From SZAS-79 sp038211455 (GTDB taxonomy: Bacteria; Pseudomonadota; Gammaproteobacteria; Burkholderiales; SG8-39): a DNA stretch of 15,827 bases. Of this stretch, positions 15,105 to 15,827 are shown in pieces; the first letter of the stretch is position 1, and every line of letters starts with the position of its first letter. The stretch lies in assembly GCA_038211455.1 (NCBI GenBank), contig JBBQVP010000097.1:1-15827 (forward strand), written 5' to 3'. The translations under genes were made by a program, and so were the position numbers. The notes under the pieces are model-generated. The model did no database searches. It saw nothing but the letters and a program-made list of their open reading frames with translations, and had not been told where the DNA came from.

Positions 15105-15779
15105 ATGGCGATTTCACACTGGCCCGCCGCCGAGCGGCCGCGCGAGCGCCTGCTCGCACTCGGGGCAAGCGTCCTGTCCGACGCGGAACTGGTCGCGCTG
15201 TTCCTGCGCACAGGGGTTGCGGGCAAGAGCGCAGTGGAACTTGCGCGCGAGTTGCTGTCCAGGTTCGGCGGGCTGCGCGGGCTCCTGTCCGCAGACCAGG
15301 CGGCACTGCGCGCGATCCGCGGCCTGGGCAACGCCAAGCTTGCGCAGCTCGCGGCCGTGCTTGAACTGGCGCGCCGCTCGCTCGGTGAAGAGATTCACTC
15401 GCGCAGCGCGCTGACCTCGCCGCAGGCGGTGCGCGACTACCTGCGGCTTGCGCTCGGCACCCGGGAGCACGAGGTCTTCCTCACCTTGTTCCTCGACGCG
15501 CAGCATCGCGTCATCGTAGCCGAGGAACTGTTCCGTGGCACCCTGACCCAGACCAGCGTCTATCCCAGGGAAATCGTTAAAGCCGCGCTTCGGGCAAACG
15601 CAGCGGCCGTTATCTTTGCCCACAACCATCCGTCCGGCGTGGCCGAGCCCAGCCAAGCCGACGAGTTGCTCACACGCCAGTTGAAGGAAGCGCTCGCAAT
15701 GGTCGACGTACGGGTGCTTGACCACTTCATCGTCGCAGGGCGGTCGACCCTGTCGTTTGCCGAACGCGGGCTGCTCTAG
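15105..15779 (+). CDS. radC: RadC family JAMM-domain protein
   Basis: A 224-residue member of the RadC (JAB/MPN) family. The N-terminal part (1-90) is a helix-hairpin-helix-type domain with ERLLALGASVLSDAELVAL and IRGLGNAKLAQL (71-82). The C-terminal MPN domain carries the metal motif H173-N-H175-P-S-G with Ser183 and Asp186 (AHNHPSG..EPSQAD), that is H-x-H-x(7)-S-x-x-D, plus EELFRGT upstream. The original DNA repair role of RadC was withdrawn, so function remains uncertain; the JAMM residues are complete, so metal-dependent hydrolase activity is possible. ATG 15105 has GGGAAAG about 8 nt upstream. The gene is divergent from coaBC with only 57 nt between the starts. Confidence 0.95.
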   Translation: MAISHWPAAERPRERLLALGASVLSDAELVALFLRTGVAGKSAVELARELLSRFGGLRGLLSADQAALRAIRGLGNAKLAQLAAVLELARRSLGEEIHSRSALTSPQAVRDYLRLALGTREHEVFLTLFLDAQHRVIVAEELFRGTLTQTSVYPREIVKAALRANAAAVIFAHNHPSGVAEPSQADELLTRQLKEALAMVDVRVLDHFIVAGRSTLSFAERGLL

Positions 15780-15827
15780 AAGCCGCCCTTCGGCTGCGCG
15801 TCGACATCGACGGTGCCGAAATTGGAT
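15776..15827 (-). CDS. Possible 3' end of a convergent gene cut by the window edge
   Basis: Read on the minus strand, 16 sense codons with G/C-rich third positions end in TAG (15778-15776), translating S-N-F-G-T-V-D-V-D-A-Q-P-K-G-G-F. Its stop overlaps the radC stop on the palindromic CTAG. The fragment is too short to name. A small hairpin, AGCCG/CGGCT (15781-15795), lies in the same stretch and might be a non-coding alternative. Confidence 0.3.
   Translation of the reverse strand, partial: SNFGTVDVDAQPKGGF

Overview
This window is a stretch of ordinary-looking chromosome from a GC-rich Gram-negative bacterium, most likely a betaproteobacterium able to oxidise sulfide. Three things point there: the csp / clpS-clpA and coaBC-dut / radC neighbourhoods, the E. 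coli-like sequences of SodB, Dut, ClpS and ClpA, and a flavocytochrome c sulfide dehydrogenase pair. Coding regions have strongly G/C-biased third positions. I see no tRNA, rRNA, CRISPR array, insertion sequence or phage gene.

Left part (1-3700): a SulP-type anion transporter with a C-terminal STAS domain; an iron superoxide dismutase (sodB) with its own promoter and terminator; a 32-residue one-helix membrane peptide that abuts a four-helix membrane protein related to the N-terminal domain of urate hydroxylase PuuD; and, convergent to these, an exported DUF192 protein.

Middle part (3700-8570): two tandem minus-strand genes for tiny exported Lys/Asp/Glu repeat proteins. They are clear paralogues, each with its own terminator and each apparently with a leader of over 100 nt carrying inverted repeats. 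The second gene (51 aa) is below usual ORF length cut-offs. Divergent from them is a two-gene operon, an exported TPR protein overlapping by 4 nt a HupE/UreJ-type membrane protein with a canonical EF-hand loop in its exported part. Next is a 458-residue soluble protein I cannot assign to any family, behind a strong TATAAT box and followed by a bidirectional terminator shared with a convergent cold-shock gene.

Right part (8570-15827): a 379-bp divergent control region between csp and clpS; clpS-clpA, abutting with no gap, for adaptor-mediated proteolysis with ClpP; a c-type cytochrome plus FAD subunit (fccAB-like) that would pass electrons from sulfide to cytochrome c; then coaBC-dut on the minus strand (CoA synthesis and dUTP hydrolysis) divergent from radC. 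A possible gene end from the minus strand meets the radC stop codon at the right edge.

The parts least explained by known biology are the Lys/Asp repeat gene pair with its palindromic control sites, the 458-aa protein, the TPR-HupE/EF-hand pair, and a 16-nt inverted match between the csp-clpS intergenic region and the clpS start codon. No single spectacular new system is evident; these are the best candidates.
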